Source: Arthrobacter bambusae (GTDB lineage Bacteria; Actinomycetota; Actinomycetes; Actinomycetales; Micrococcaceae). Taken from it: DNA of 64,000 nucleotides. Below the pieces are notes generated by a model, which saw only the letters and a list, made by a program, of their open reading frames with translations, ran no database searches and was not told where the DNA came from. The position numbers and the translations under genes were made by a program. The stretch covers positions 62,001 through 126,000 of the forward strand of contig NZ_JAUSSZ010000001.1 of assembly GCF_030812595.1 (NCBI RefSeq). Direction: 5' to 3'. Of the stretch, positions 56,283 to 64,000 are shown in pieces (the first letter of the stretch is position 1; every line of letters starts with the position of its first letter).

Positions 56283-56704
56283 GGCTGGAGTGTGGGGGAT
56301 TTTTGGTGCGAGTGCGTCCATCCGCGACGGCGGAGGATGTCTATTGTTGGGTTGTCGAGTCCGATGTTCGTTACCTGGCTTACGGAAACAAGCCGGCCGG
56401 CAACGTGGGCGACGTCTTCGATATTGGATCGCTGGGCCCGTTTGAGGCCGGCGATTTCTCCTTTTAGCCGATCTAAGCGAGCCTGCTGCTCGGCGTAGAC
56501 CCTTTTGAACCGTTCGAGTTCCGACGACTGCGATCGCAGGGCCGTTTGGAGGGTGTCGATGGTTTGCTGAAGCTGCCTAGTCCTCGGATCGGATGGCCGA
56601 TTCACGGCACCTCTGCTTGACGCAGTTCTGCGGACGTCACTGGTTTCAGCAGGTTCTGCGGCGCTCGTTGGCGAGGCTCGAAGGTCAGATTCTCTCACCT
56701 TCAT
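56279..56704 (-). CDS. coiled-coil protein upstream of the relaxase remnant
   Basis: 141 aa, family not recognised. Residues about 40-95 form a long heptad-rich helix (RQLQQTIDTLQTALRSQSSE, then LERFKRVYAEQQARLDRLKG), after a basic, Ser/Arg-rich N-terminus. The position immediately upstream of a MobF relaxase, with an ATGA overlap, fits a relaxosome accessory protein of the MobC type; that is inference. No Shine-Dalgarno site is visible, and the element is decayed, so expression is doubtful. Confidence 0.5.
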   Translation of the reverse strand: MKVRESDLRASPTSAAEPAETSDVRRTASSRGAVNRPSDPRTRQLQQTIDTLQTALRSQSSELERFKRVYAEQQARLDRLKGEIAGLKRAQRSNIEDVAHVAGRLVSVSQVTNIGLDNPTIDILRRRGWTHSHQKSPTLQP

Positions 56705-57414
56705 CCGTGGGCGCCGGTGACGGTCCCGATGCCGATTGGCGCACCGTGATGCGCAGAGTCGCTGCGCTTTCCGAGAAGGTTCGAAACCGGCGCCACATTC
56801 CCCACAAACTCTCCCACTCGCGTTCGTTCATCGAAACCGAGTCTCTCGACGACATGACTCGCCGTGAGCTAGAACCCAAGGTGTGGCCTTGGATGCAAGA
56901 GGTGTAAATGAGACGCGGTTGATGCGGGAGTTCCTTGCGCGAGCGGAGGGAGGTGAGTCGTTGAGCTCCTTGGTGACGCCGTCTCACATGTGCAGGTCAG
57001 CGAGTGGAGTTGGTATGGCACGGAATCCGTGGCCCCAAACACATCGTGGCCGGTGACCTGGCTGCCTGCGCAACGAGAGAGTCACCTACGTGGGGCCGAT
57101 TCACTGTTGATCAACGGGATCTCACGGGCCCCACACCGTCTGAGGTTCTTACTCGTGGAGGCTTCTCGGCAGAGAAGCCCTCTCCAAGTAAAAAAGGGTC
57201 CGGTTGAAATCGGAGACCGTCGACCGCCGGTGTCAGAACATCGTCCACGCCCCACCGCAAGCGGCATAGGACCCCCGCCCACCCGCCGGAAACGGCCAAA
57301 ACCATCGGGTGGAACACCACCGGCAGCAGGGCCCGCGATCCGCCATGCCCGGACCAGAATCCCCTGCCGGCCCGACCATCAACCAAAACCGGCCACGGAT
57401 CGGTGGAACAAGGC
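56705..57414. other. 710-base stretch without a supportable gene
   Basis: Open frames exist on both strands but none has a recognisable family, a convincing ribosome-binding site or a consistent neighbour. One small inverted repeat, GGCTTCTC/GAGAAGCC near 57161-57180, stands out. This may be the inner edge of the remnant element. Confidence 0.4.
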
Positions 57415-57780
57415 TTAGACCGTGACCTCCAGGAATCCGTCGACAAGGCGGGTGCTGTAAGTTGCCAGCCGAAGTTCGGGGTTGGTGAAGCACTCGCCGG
57501 TTTCCAGGTCGTAGACCTCCTTGTGCAGGGGCGATGCGACAGTGGGGCGGCTGCCGCGGGATCCGACAATTCCACGTGCCATGACGTTGGATAGTGTCGC
57601 GGGGTCCTGCTGCGTCACCGCGAGGACCTGATCCGGCCCGGTGCGGAACAGCGCCACCTGATGACCGGCGATCAAGGCCGCTTCGCCCCATGCGGGTTCT
57701 AGTTCGTCGACTGCGCAGACCCGGTGCCAATCGGACGCCGTCGTCGCGCTCAGATTTTCCTGATCCAGAATTACCGTCAC
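57415..57780 (-). CDS. nirD: nitrite reductase [NAD(P)H] small subunit
   Basis: Rieske-like small subunit of the assimilatory siroheme nitrite reductase. WHRVCAVDELEPAWGEAALI opens the domain, IAGHQVALFRTG follows, and SPLHKEVYDLETGEC and LATYSTRLVDGFLEV end it; as in other NirD proteins the Rieske Cys/His iron ligands are mostly absent. The start GTG 57780 gives 121 aa, the family size; AGGGG lies upstream. The frame is open for another 52 codons upstream, without family likeness. It is transcribed away from nirB. Confidence 0.85.
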   Translation of the reverse strand: MTVILDQENLSATTASDWHRVCAVDELEPAWGEAALIAGHQVALFRTGPDQVLAVTQQDPATLSNVMARGIVGSRGSRPTVASPLHKEVYDLETGECFTNPELRLATYSTRLVDGFLEVTV

Positions 57781-57942
57781 TTCAGCCCCTATCGCTTTGA
57801 CTACCGATCGGCGGATCCATTTCCACCATCCGGCACGGCCGGTTTGCGGCCACATATCCAAGCTAGGCCGGGCATGTTTCGCCGGAACGCAATCAATGTG
57901 TCCCGTTCGTAAAGGACACCTCACGTCGCCAAACATCTCACC

Positions 57943-57976
57943 GTGATGCGGAAGTTAACGTGATTCGGAAGTTAAG
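57943..57976. promoter_or_regulatory. two tandem 17-bp repeats between nirD and nirB
   Basis: GTGATGCGGAAGTTAAC (57943-57959) is followed at once by GTGATTCGGAAGTTAAG (57960-57976); 15 of 17 positions agree. The pair lies about 163 bases from the nirD start and 100 bases from the nirB start. Direct repeats at this place suggest a binding site for a nitrogen or nitrate regulator. It does not fit the usual GlnR box well. Confidence 0.55.
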
Positions 57977-58076
57977 TTGCCGAAACACAAGGGAAACTGA
58001 TGCGAAACTGCCCCTCCATACGCTGAAATGACAAGTCGCGGAGGACGGTTCTGCGGCGTATGCGAAAGGCCGCCCA

Positions 58077-60695
58077 GTGACCGGACAGACTCCTACCCCA
58101 CAAAACCCACGCCGTATTGTTGTCGCCGGTGGCGGCCCTGCAGCCCACCGTTTTGCCGACGCTATGCACACTCGTGGCCTTGAGGGCTGGCACATCACGG
58201 TCCTGACCGAAGAGACGCACCTCCCTTATGACCGCGTCGCGCTGAGCAAGGCCCTCACCGAAATGGACTACGACCTCACCTTGGGTGACGCGTCCATGTG
58301 GCAGCACAATGCCCTGGACCTTCGCACTGGTGAGCGCGTAGTCAAGATCAACGCAGAAGCCAAGACTGTGGAAACCGCGGCCGGCACCACCTTCCCCTAT
58401 GACGACTTGGTGGTCGCAACAGGCTCGAATGCCGCCCGCTTGCCCATCCCTGGCGCCGAGCACACCCATGTCTACCGCACTCTCGAAGATGTATGGGCCA
58501 TCAACAAGGCCATCACCGAACTCACCGAAAAGCTCGGCCGCCGGATCAACGCCGTCACGATCGGTGGCGGCCTCCTCGGCCTCGAGTCGGCGGCCGGCAC
58601 GGAACGCCTGGGCGCCCGCCCGATCGTCATCGACGGCGCCTCGTGGCTAATGGCCACCCAGTTGGACGAAGGAGCCGGCCAGGCAATGGGCCGGCTCATC
58701 AAGGCCAAGGGCTTCGAAGTCCACGGCGGCGTGTTCCCCTCTGAAGTACTGTCCGACGACGACGGCCAGGTCACCGGCGTCCTCATGGCCGACGGCCGCA
58801 TCATCGACGCCGACCTCGTGATCGTGGCGATCGGCGTAAGGCCGCGCGACGAACTTTTCCGTGCGGCCGAAGGCGAGGAACAGCTCTTTTCACTCGGGCC
58901 GCGCGGCGGCGTGGTCATTTCCGACGGCTGCGAAACCGAGATTCCCGGCATCTACGCAATTGGCGAAGTAGCCAACTTCAACGGCATGTGCCTCGGGCTG
59001 GTGGCCCCGGCGAACACGATGGCCGAGATCGTCGCGGACCGACTGCACGGCGGGCAAGCGACATTCCCCGGCTTCGACACGGCCACGAAACTCAAGCTCT
59101 CCGGCGTGGACGTGGCCAGCTTCGGCGATGGGTTCGCCAAGACCGAACACTCCCTCGAGATTGTCTATGCGGACCCTGCGCGGGGCGTGTACCAGAAGAT
59201 CGTGACCACCGATGATGCGAAGACCCTCCTGGGCGGCATCTTCGTCGGCGACGCGACCCCGTACATGAGCCTGCGCCCGCTCCTCGGCCGCGAGCTTCCG
59301 GCAGAGCCCGGCGCCTACCTCACCGCCGCAGGCGGTGGGGACGCCCCCGAGACCGAACTGCCCGACGACGCGATCCTGTGCTCCTGCAACAACGTCGCCG
59401 CGGGGTCCATCCGCGACGCGATCAACGGCTGCGGTTCCTGCGAGGGCAACGCGCCCGTTCAGGAACTGGGCGAACTGAAGGCCTGCACCCGTGCGGGCAC
59501 GCAGTGTGGTTCCTGTGTGCCGATGCTCAAAAAGCTCCTCGAAGGCGAGCTGAAGAAGTCCGGCATCGAGGTCTCCAAAGCCCTCTGCGAGCACTTCGAA
59601 CTCTCCCGCCAGGAACTCTTCGACGCCATCCGTGTGCTCCAACTGGACTCCTTCGAAGAGATCCTCGCCAAATACGGCACGGGGGCTGGCTGCGACATCT
59701 GCAAACCCACGATCGCCTCCATCCTCGCCTCGCAGCATTCTGCCTACGTGCTCGACGACGGCCGGGGCGCCTTGCAGGACACCAACGATCGGGCGCTGGC
59801 GAATATGCAAAAGGACGGCACCTACTCGGTGGTTCCCCGCATCGCGGGCGGGGAGATCACTCCTGACAAACTCGTCATTATCGGAACCGTCGCCAAGAAG
59901 TACGGCCTCTACACGAAGATCACCGGCGGGCAGCGCATCGACATGTTCGGTGCCCGCCTCGAACAGCTCCCGGAGATCTGGAAGGAACTCGTGGACGCCG
60001 GCTTCGAGTCCGGCCAGGCCTACGGCAAGAGCCTTCGTACTGTGAAGTCCTGCGTCGGATCCACGTGGTGCCGCTTTGGCGTCCAGGACTCGGTGGCCAT
60101 GGCCATCAACCTCGAGTTGCGCTACCGCGGCCTGCGCAGCCCCCACAAACTCAAAATGGGCGTCTCCGGCTGCGCCCGCGAATGCGCCGAAGCACGCGGA
60201 AAAGATGTCGGCGTCATCGCCACGGACAAAGGCTGGAACCTCTACGTCGGCGGCAACGGCGGCTTCCTCCCCGCCCACGCCCAACTCCTCGCCCAAGACC
60301 TGGATGACGACACCTTGATCAAGTACATCGACCGCTACCTCATGTACTACATCCGCACTGCCGACCGCCTCCAGCGCACCGCCCGCTGGCAGGAAGAGCT
60401 CAACGGCGGACTCAAGCACATCGAAGACGTCATCATCCACGACTCCCTGGGCATCGCCAGCGACCTCGAAGCCGCGATGGCGCGCCACATCGACAGCTAC
60501 CAGGACGAATGGGCCGAGACCCTCAAGGATCCCGAACGCCTGCGCCGCTTCCGGTCGTTCGTGAATGCCCCCGACCAGAAGGACGAGGCCATTTCTTTCG
60601 TCCCGGAACGCGGCCAGATCCGTCCCGCCACCGCCGAGGAAAAAAGCCGAGTCCTCATCGCCAGCACCATCCCCGTTCGCGGAAGCGAGGACTAA
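58077..60695 (+). CDS. nirB: nitrite reductase [NAD(P)H] large subunit
   Basis: Reduces nitrite to ammonium in the cytoplasm. Domains in order: FAD/NAD(P)H oxidoreductase (RRIVVAGGGPAAHRF; GGGLLGLESAAGTERLG; GIYAIGEVANFNG), two BFD-like [2Fe-2S] regions (CSCNNVAAGSI, CTRAGTQCGSCVPML), and the siroheme/4Fe-4S part from about residue 580, with CVGSTWCRFGVQDS and SGCARECAEARGKDVG giving the four cluster Cys residues. 872 aa, full length. GTG start with GAAAGG upstream. nirD is divergent and not downstream, which is unusual. Confidence 0.95.
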   Translation: MTGQTPTPQNPRRIVVAGGGPAAHRFADAMHTRGLEGWHITVLTEETHLPYDRVALSKALTEMDYDLTLGDASMWQHNALDLRTGERVVKINAEAKTVETAAGTTFPYDDLVVATGSNAARLPIPGAEHTHVYRTLEDVWAINKAITELTEKLGRRINAVTIGGGLLGLESAAGTERLGARPIVIDGASWLMATQLDEGAGQAMGRLIKAKGFEVHGGVFPSEVLSDDDGQVTGVLMADGRIIDADLVIVAIGVRPRDELFRAAEGEEQLFSLGPRGGVVISDGCETEIPGIYAIGEVANFNGMCLGLVAPANTMAEIVADRLHGGQATFPGFDTATKLKLSGVDVASFGDGFAKTEHSLEIVYADPARGVYQKIVTTDDAKTLLGGIFVGDATPYMSLRPLLGRELPAEPGAYLTAAGGGDAPETELPDDAILCSCNNVAAGSIRDAINGCGSCEGNAPVQELGELKACTRAGTQCGSCVPMLKKLLEGELKKSGIEVSKALCEHFELSRQELFDAIRVLQLDSFEEILAKYGTGAGCDICKPTIASILASQHSAYVLDDGRGALQDTNDRALANMQKDGTYSVVPRIAGGEITPDKLVIIGTVAKKYGLYTKITGGQRIDMFGARLEQLPEIWKELVDAGFESGQAYGKSLRTVKSCVGSTWCRFGVQDSVAMAINLELRYRGLRSPHKLKMGVSGCARECAEARGKDVGVIATDKGWNLYVGGNGGFLPAHAQLLAQDLDDDTLIKYIDRYLMYYIRTADRLQRTARWQEELNGGLKHIEDVIIHDSLGIASDLEAAMARHIDSYQDEWAETLKDPERLRRFRSFVNAPDQKDEAISFVPERGQIRPATAEEKSRVLIASTIPVRGSED

Positions 60696-60840
60696 GCCTT
60701 GATCCACCGATCCTGATCGGGGGTCCGACGGCGGTTCAACCGAGAATGCCCTACTTTTCAAGGAAAATGGAACTTGTCCAAACCGCATTGACCACCGAAA
60801 TTGGGTGCGCTCGGGGGAAGTTTCCCGCGAGCGGTCCGCT

Positions 60841-60903
60841 GTGTCCGTTTCCTTTGATGAGCCGAACCTCGTGTCGGCTGCCGGGCTGCTCCCGGTGATG
60901 ACG
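60841..60903 (+). pseudogene. N-terminal scrap of IS1380-family transposase
   Basis: From GTG 60841 the frame reads VSVSFDEPNLVSAAGLLPVM, which matches the beginning of IS1380-type transposases of actinobacteria. The frame then runs into unrelated sequence and stops after nine more codons. Only this 20-residue stretch is recognisable, so confidence is limited. Confidence 0.5.
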
Positions 60904-61843
60904 GAATCGTGGCAATGGCGGCCAGATTGATCTGAAGTGACCAGAAGATCCTTGAACGGCCCAGTAGGTGGACCTAAGCGTTCGTTTCTGCGTCGCGAAT
61001 TCCGGCGAAGTCCAGCGTTGAGTTACCTCGGCATGCCGCCACATCAGGCGAGTTTTCAACTGACGCCCCAACGTTTGGGCGGCGGGTAGACGAATCTCGC
61101 GATCGTCGTCATCACCCATTTGCCCAATATCGGCCGCGAGGTGTAAACACGTGCATGAGAACCGTGGCCCAGGCTGCGGTCAACCTGAGCTGTAGATCCG
61201 ATAGCTCCTGAATCGAGACATCGCTCACGTCCCGGCGTTGAGGTGTGCTTCAACCTGACGTCGTCGCAAGTCAGAGCCTCGCGGCGTGGTCTCGTTTGTT
61301 ATTGGTTGTGAAAGCGTACGGGTCCTGGAGCGCGGCCGTGAACTTTCTGGGGGTATCCGTGGTTTGGGGCCGGGCCGTGCGCGGGAGTGCACGACCCCAT
61401 CGAGCTGCTCGAGATCCTTCTCTCCTTCGCAGCAATCCGCCGGTCGTGATTGCCGTGGATTTGAGATCGCGGTAGAAGCATCCGCGACAGCGGACGACAT
61501 GAAGGCAGGCCAGCGGGAGTGAGAGTCCTCCGTCGTTGCTCGCCGTTTTGCCGGCCTGGGCGACAGCATACGGAAAGGGCGAATTTCACGAGGGGAGCTA
61601 ATATCGGCAGATAACGAGACCAAGACTGCCAGTCGTGTGCGGATCTTGCTTATACCGCAAGTCTCGCTCGGGTGTCTGGTCTAGTCTTCGTCGTGCCACC
61701 AGCCTTCCCAAGCGTTGGAGGTCAGTTGACCCGTCGGAAAACTGGCGGCGGTGTTGTCGCCATCGAACTGGGGATCCGGCCCGATTCGGCCTGAACAAAG
61801 AAAGAGAGTGAAGCTGTTCAATAACGACATCGGCGTCCTTCCG

Positions 61844-61877
61844 GTTATCGGGTGGACGGCTCTGTCCACCCGATAAC
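61844..61877. repeat. perfect 14-bp inverted repeat with 6-bp spacer
   Basis: GTTATCGGGTGGAC (61844-61857), GGCTCT, GTCCACCCGATAAC (61864-61877). No T-run follows. The arms are longer than those of a dif site and the inner bases do not match one. Function unknown: operator, recombination site or transposon end are possible. Confidence 0.7.
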
Positions 61878-62055
61878 GAGGGTAGCGTCGAGATGTTTCG
61901 AAGCTGCGACGTGAGGTTTCGGTTTTGTATCTGGGATCTATCGTCGATCGGCAAACGCCAGGAGTGTGGTTCAGCCAATGCAGAGTCCGGAGCACCGACC
62001 TTACGCTGCATGTCCGAGTACTTGTCCCCCTGTCGAGGCCGGCATCAGACGGGCT

Positions 62056-62253
62056 ACGCTTCTTCAGCTCCCGCATCTCGGCCGACTCCGCCGCCGGTCC
62101 CGTCCCGATTTCCTTGCGCTCTGCGATAGCGACCCACCGCTTCGGCGTCGTGACCGAGAGCCCGAAATCCTCGCGATCTGCGCCAAGAGCGCCTCGCCCT
62201 TGCGGGCCACATCAATAACATCCTGGCGGAACTCCGCCCCAGGCCGTGGGCAT
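62056..62253 (-). pseudogene. IS3-family transposase OrfA remnant
   Basis: On the minus strand, pieces of a small IS3-type OrfA are readable in different frames: AEFRQDVIDVARKGEALLAQ just after the presumed ATG at 62253, then DFGLSVTTPKRWVAIAERK and EIGTGPAAESAEMRELKKR. That is the helix-turn-helix and the start of the leucine-zipper region. At least two frameshifts and a small deletion near the start have broken it, and the rest of the element (OrfB) is not visible. Confidence 0.7.
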
Positions 62254-62691
62254 GGTCAACATCCTTCCACGAGCATCAGCTCGCTAGGTCAAGGAGTCAA
62301 CGAAACCGGGGGCAGTCCCGTTTTTTCCGGGCTCATCCTGATGCTTGCCGGTTACTACACAGGGAAACGCGAAGCTTAATTCCAAAACAGACCATCACTT
62401 CATGGGATGGAACAGAGAAACTGCCAAGCCGAGTGGCCACACGCTCCGGACCCGTGATCTCCGGGCCGGTAAACGATACGTTTACGACACAGTAGCGGGA
62501 ATCCGTAGGGCGGCGGCCCGCGCGGATCAATTTATTCCCTCGAGGTTTTGGAACTCTCTTCACCGGCGCTGCTTGGGGACGCCGAGGTCCGGAAGCTGAG
62601 CTACTTGTTGGCTTCTTGCTCATGCTGAGAGGTAATAGGCTTTGTCCAGACTCAGCTGGCGGCATCTCCATCGGTGGAATAGGAGAGTGAA
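62254..62691. other. 438-base stretch without a supportable gene
   Basis: Short open frames only; no recognisable product. Possibly further debris of the IS3-type element. The end carries the ribosome-binding site (TAGGAGAG) of the following gene. Confidence 0.4.
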
Positions 62692-63267
62692 ATGGCCAAG
62701 GGCAGCCCATGGGACAGGTGGCAAGCCTTTCTGCGACGGGCTCCTCTGTGGACCGTCGCCTTGATCGGCGCCTGCTTCTGGACTGCCGTAATGTTGGGCA
62801 AAGACGCCCTGCAGGGTAAGCCGATCACGTTGGGTGGGGCTGCAGCAACCGGAATTGTCGGGCTTCTGTTTGGTGGCGGCCTCATCTTGGTGTTCACATG
62901 GCGACGAAGGATGGATCGAAGACAGCCAGCTGGATCACCCACGCCAAGTAATCTTCAGCGCGCTATTTCCACCGGTCAGCTGCCCGCTCAGGCATCGACT
63001 TGGATGTGGCTGCCCGAACTGAACAAAATAGTTCGGCAAGAGCGCTCTTTGGTCTGGGTTGTCCCGCCAGTGTGCGGCGTGTTCTCGGTGCTGGGCGTGG
63101 TCATCGTTTTCGACGATCTTAATCATCCGTGGTTCGGTGCCCTGATCGCTGCCTTATTCCTTGCCGCCGCTATCTGCTTCCCCCTTTGGGCCGGACGCCG
63201 ACGGACGCGAATTGAAGCCTTGATGGCACACTTGCCAGGAGAACCGGAGCGACCAACTGAGGAGTGA
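62692..63267 (+). CDS. hypothetical membrane protein
   Basis: 191 aa, family not recognised. Four hydrophobic helices in two pairs: about residues 20-37 and 47-69, then 121-141 and 148-168. They are separated by a basic linker (FTWRRRMDRRQPAGS) and a hydrophilic stretch with WMWLPELNKIVRQERSLVW; the C-terminus is charged (GEPERPTEE). TAGGAGAGTGAA before the ATG is a good ribosome-binding site, and the frame is clean, so it is probably a real gene, unlike its surroundings. No functional clue from neighbours. Confidence 0.6.
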   Translation: MAKGSPWDRWQAFLRRAPLWTVALIGACFWTAVMLGKDALQGKPITLGGAAATGIVGLLFGGGLILVFTWRRRMDRRQPAGSPTPSNLQRAISTGQLPAQASTWMWLPELNKIVRQERSLVWVVPPVCGVFSVLGVVIVFDDLNHPWFGALIAALFLAAAICFPLWAGRRRTRIEALMAHLPGEPERPTEE

Positions 63268-63485
63268 AGCCTCAGCTATTTCGCCCGAGGAATGTGCCGT
63301 GGAGAGCAGACGGAAGGCAGGGCTAGCCTGCTATTCGGAAGCTTAGCCCGACCGACGCATGGCGGGTCGGCGCCGCCCGTATGCCTATCCCTCATCGGAC
63401 GGCGCTGGGTAGGTGTGTGGCGGCATGGGGGCCACCCGGGCGGCCCTCTGCACGGCGCAGCCTTATGGCAGGCAAGAATAGAGCC

Positions 63486-63491
63486 TAGGCT
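63486..63491 (+). promoter_or_regulatory. candidate leaderless -10 element before the hypothetical gene
   Basis: TAGGCT, seven bases before GTG 63499, the same sequence and spacing as before hisE. Confidence 0.4.
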
Positions 63492-63498
63492 GACGTCC

Positions 63499-63974
63499 GT
63501 GGAGGACACCGATAACGGCATTTTTGATCGGGCACTGCGATACGAGTTCATCGGGGGTGGCTACAGCAACTACCGGTTTCAAGCCGGCACTCCCTGGATC
63601 CGCCTCGTCGTCACCCCGGAGCAGCTGGAGTTTCACGGCCGCGGCCTGAACCTGTTCCGTATCGGCCCTTGGATTGTGCCGCGGAGCGAGGTCAAGGAGG
63701 TCTTCTCCAAGCGCCGGCGGCGCCTGCTCCCACGATCATCTGGGAGGTCGAGATCGTCACCACCGACCCCAGTGTGTGGTTTACCTTCTGGTCGCCCCAC
63801 GATTTCGGCCCGGTCCTCCTCTCGATGGAGGAGTGCGGCTATCCCGTCGACTGGACCCCGCACAACTGGGCAGGCATGCCGATCGAGTGGCCGGGCGAAG
63901 CTTTCGTCACAACCTCGTCTCGCTTTCCAGGCCGCCCCCTTACTCAGGCGCGCCTCGTTTCCTCCGTTGGATAG
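63499..63974 (+). pseudogene. hypothetical protein, frameshifted
   Basis: From GTG 63499 the frame reads MEDTDNGIFDRALRYEFIGG and continues with protein-like composition to VPRSEVKEVFSKRRR near 63720. Beyond this the same frame becomes Arg/Ser-rich, while another frame continues plausibly with TIIWEVEIVTTDPSVWFTFW and GYPVDWTPHNWAGMPIEW to a stop at 63974. One indel at about 63711-63735 would join them into a protein of about 158 aa. No family recognised; a PH-like beta-rich fold is a guess. Confidence 0.5.
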
Positions 63975-64000
63975 AGTCCGACTGACTTCAGTCCTGTTGC

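Larger units (their letters stand above)
60696..62055. other. 1.4-kb decayed region with mobile-element scraps
   Basis: No intact gene. Several open frames of 60-130 codons occur on both strands, but none shows a family pattern or a good start. It contains the IS1380-like fragment at 60841 and the 34-base inverted repeat at 61844. Confidence 0.5.

Noticed and set aside
56593..56907. Plus-strand frame of 104 codons ending in a Trp/Glu-rich sequence
   Set aside because: Partly protein-like near the end, but no family, no ribosome-binding site, and it overlaps the start of the coiled-coil gene on the other strand.
57111..57730. Overlapping minus-strand frames downstream of and across nirD
   Set aside because: They run in other frames over nirD or into spacer sequence, and have no likeness to nitrate or nitrite transport genes that might be expected there.
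57943..57976. Calling the tandem repeat a GlnR box
   Set aside because: The spacing and bases do not match the GTNAC-n6-GAAAC pattern well enough, so the regulator is left open.
61844..61877. Reading the inverted repeat as a dif or loxP site
   Set aside because: Spacer length equals that of dif, but the inner bases GGAC/GTCC and 14-base arms do not match XerC/XerD sites, and it is not similar to loxP.

Overview
The window is high-GC DNA whose gene content and order fit an actinobacterium of the Micrococcaceae, most likely Arthrobacter in the broad sense. Supporting signs are GTG and TTG starts, chains of ATGA/GTGA overlaps, leaderless promoters (TANNNT six or seven bases before the start codon), actinobacterial marker proteins (DUF3000, DUF6421, an HGxxPAAW protein, a TIGR03085 mycothiol-type protein, a PdtaR-like ANTAR regulator) and an FMN riboswitch in front of a PnuC-type riboflavin transporter. 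The assignment is inferred from content and was not checked against a database.

Layout. 1-5.5 kb: the end of an aldo/keto reductase, a nucleoside hydrolase and a fadA-fadB beta-oxidation pair. 5.5-18.3 kb: a repeat-filled spacer, RNase D, DUF3000, a DUF6421-SDR-threonine aldolase operon, msrB, an alpha/beta hydrolase, a sulfurtransferase-sufE-ybaK operon, zapE and a BenE transporter. 18.4-21.6 kb: a broken antitoxin-like gene, an amino acid permease and seven tRNA genes, of which one Gly-Val pair is tandemly duplicated. 21.6-25.6 kb: acs with its acetate transporter, and a GGDEF protein.

25.7-35.2 kb: a PD-(D/E)XK-like protein, def-fmt-rsmB, rpe and a complete riboflavin block (riboswitch, ribM, ribD, ribE, ribB, ribA, ribH) in which ribB and ribA are separate genes. 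35.3-45.6 kb: hisE-hisG-hisF, hisI, then trpE, a Trp-associated membrane protein, an HGxxPAAW protein, trpC-trpB-trpA and lgt. 45.8-54.3 kb: gltB-gltD, pyk and a convergent ANTAR response regulator. This part is almost wholly intact core metabolism.

54.5-64 kb is accessory and decaying. A tRNA-Leu gene is followed by a tyrosine integrase broken by four single-base frameshifts, then a MobF relaxase fragment with a coiled-coil partner, which I read as the remains of an integrative conjugative element. Next come nirD and nirB, placed divergently around a tandem 17-bp repeat, then about 2 kb with no intact gene but with IS1380-like and IS3-family transposase scraps and a perfect 14-bp inverted repeat. 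The window ends with a small membrane protein and a frameshifted hypothetical gene.
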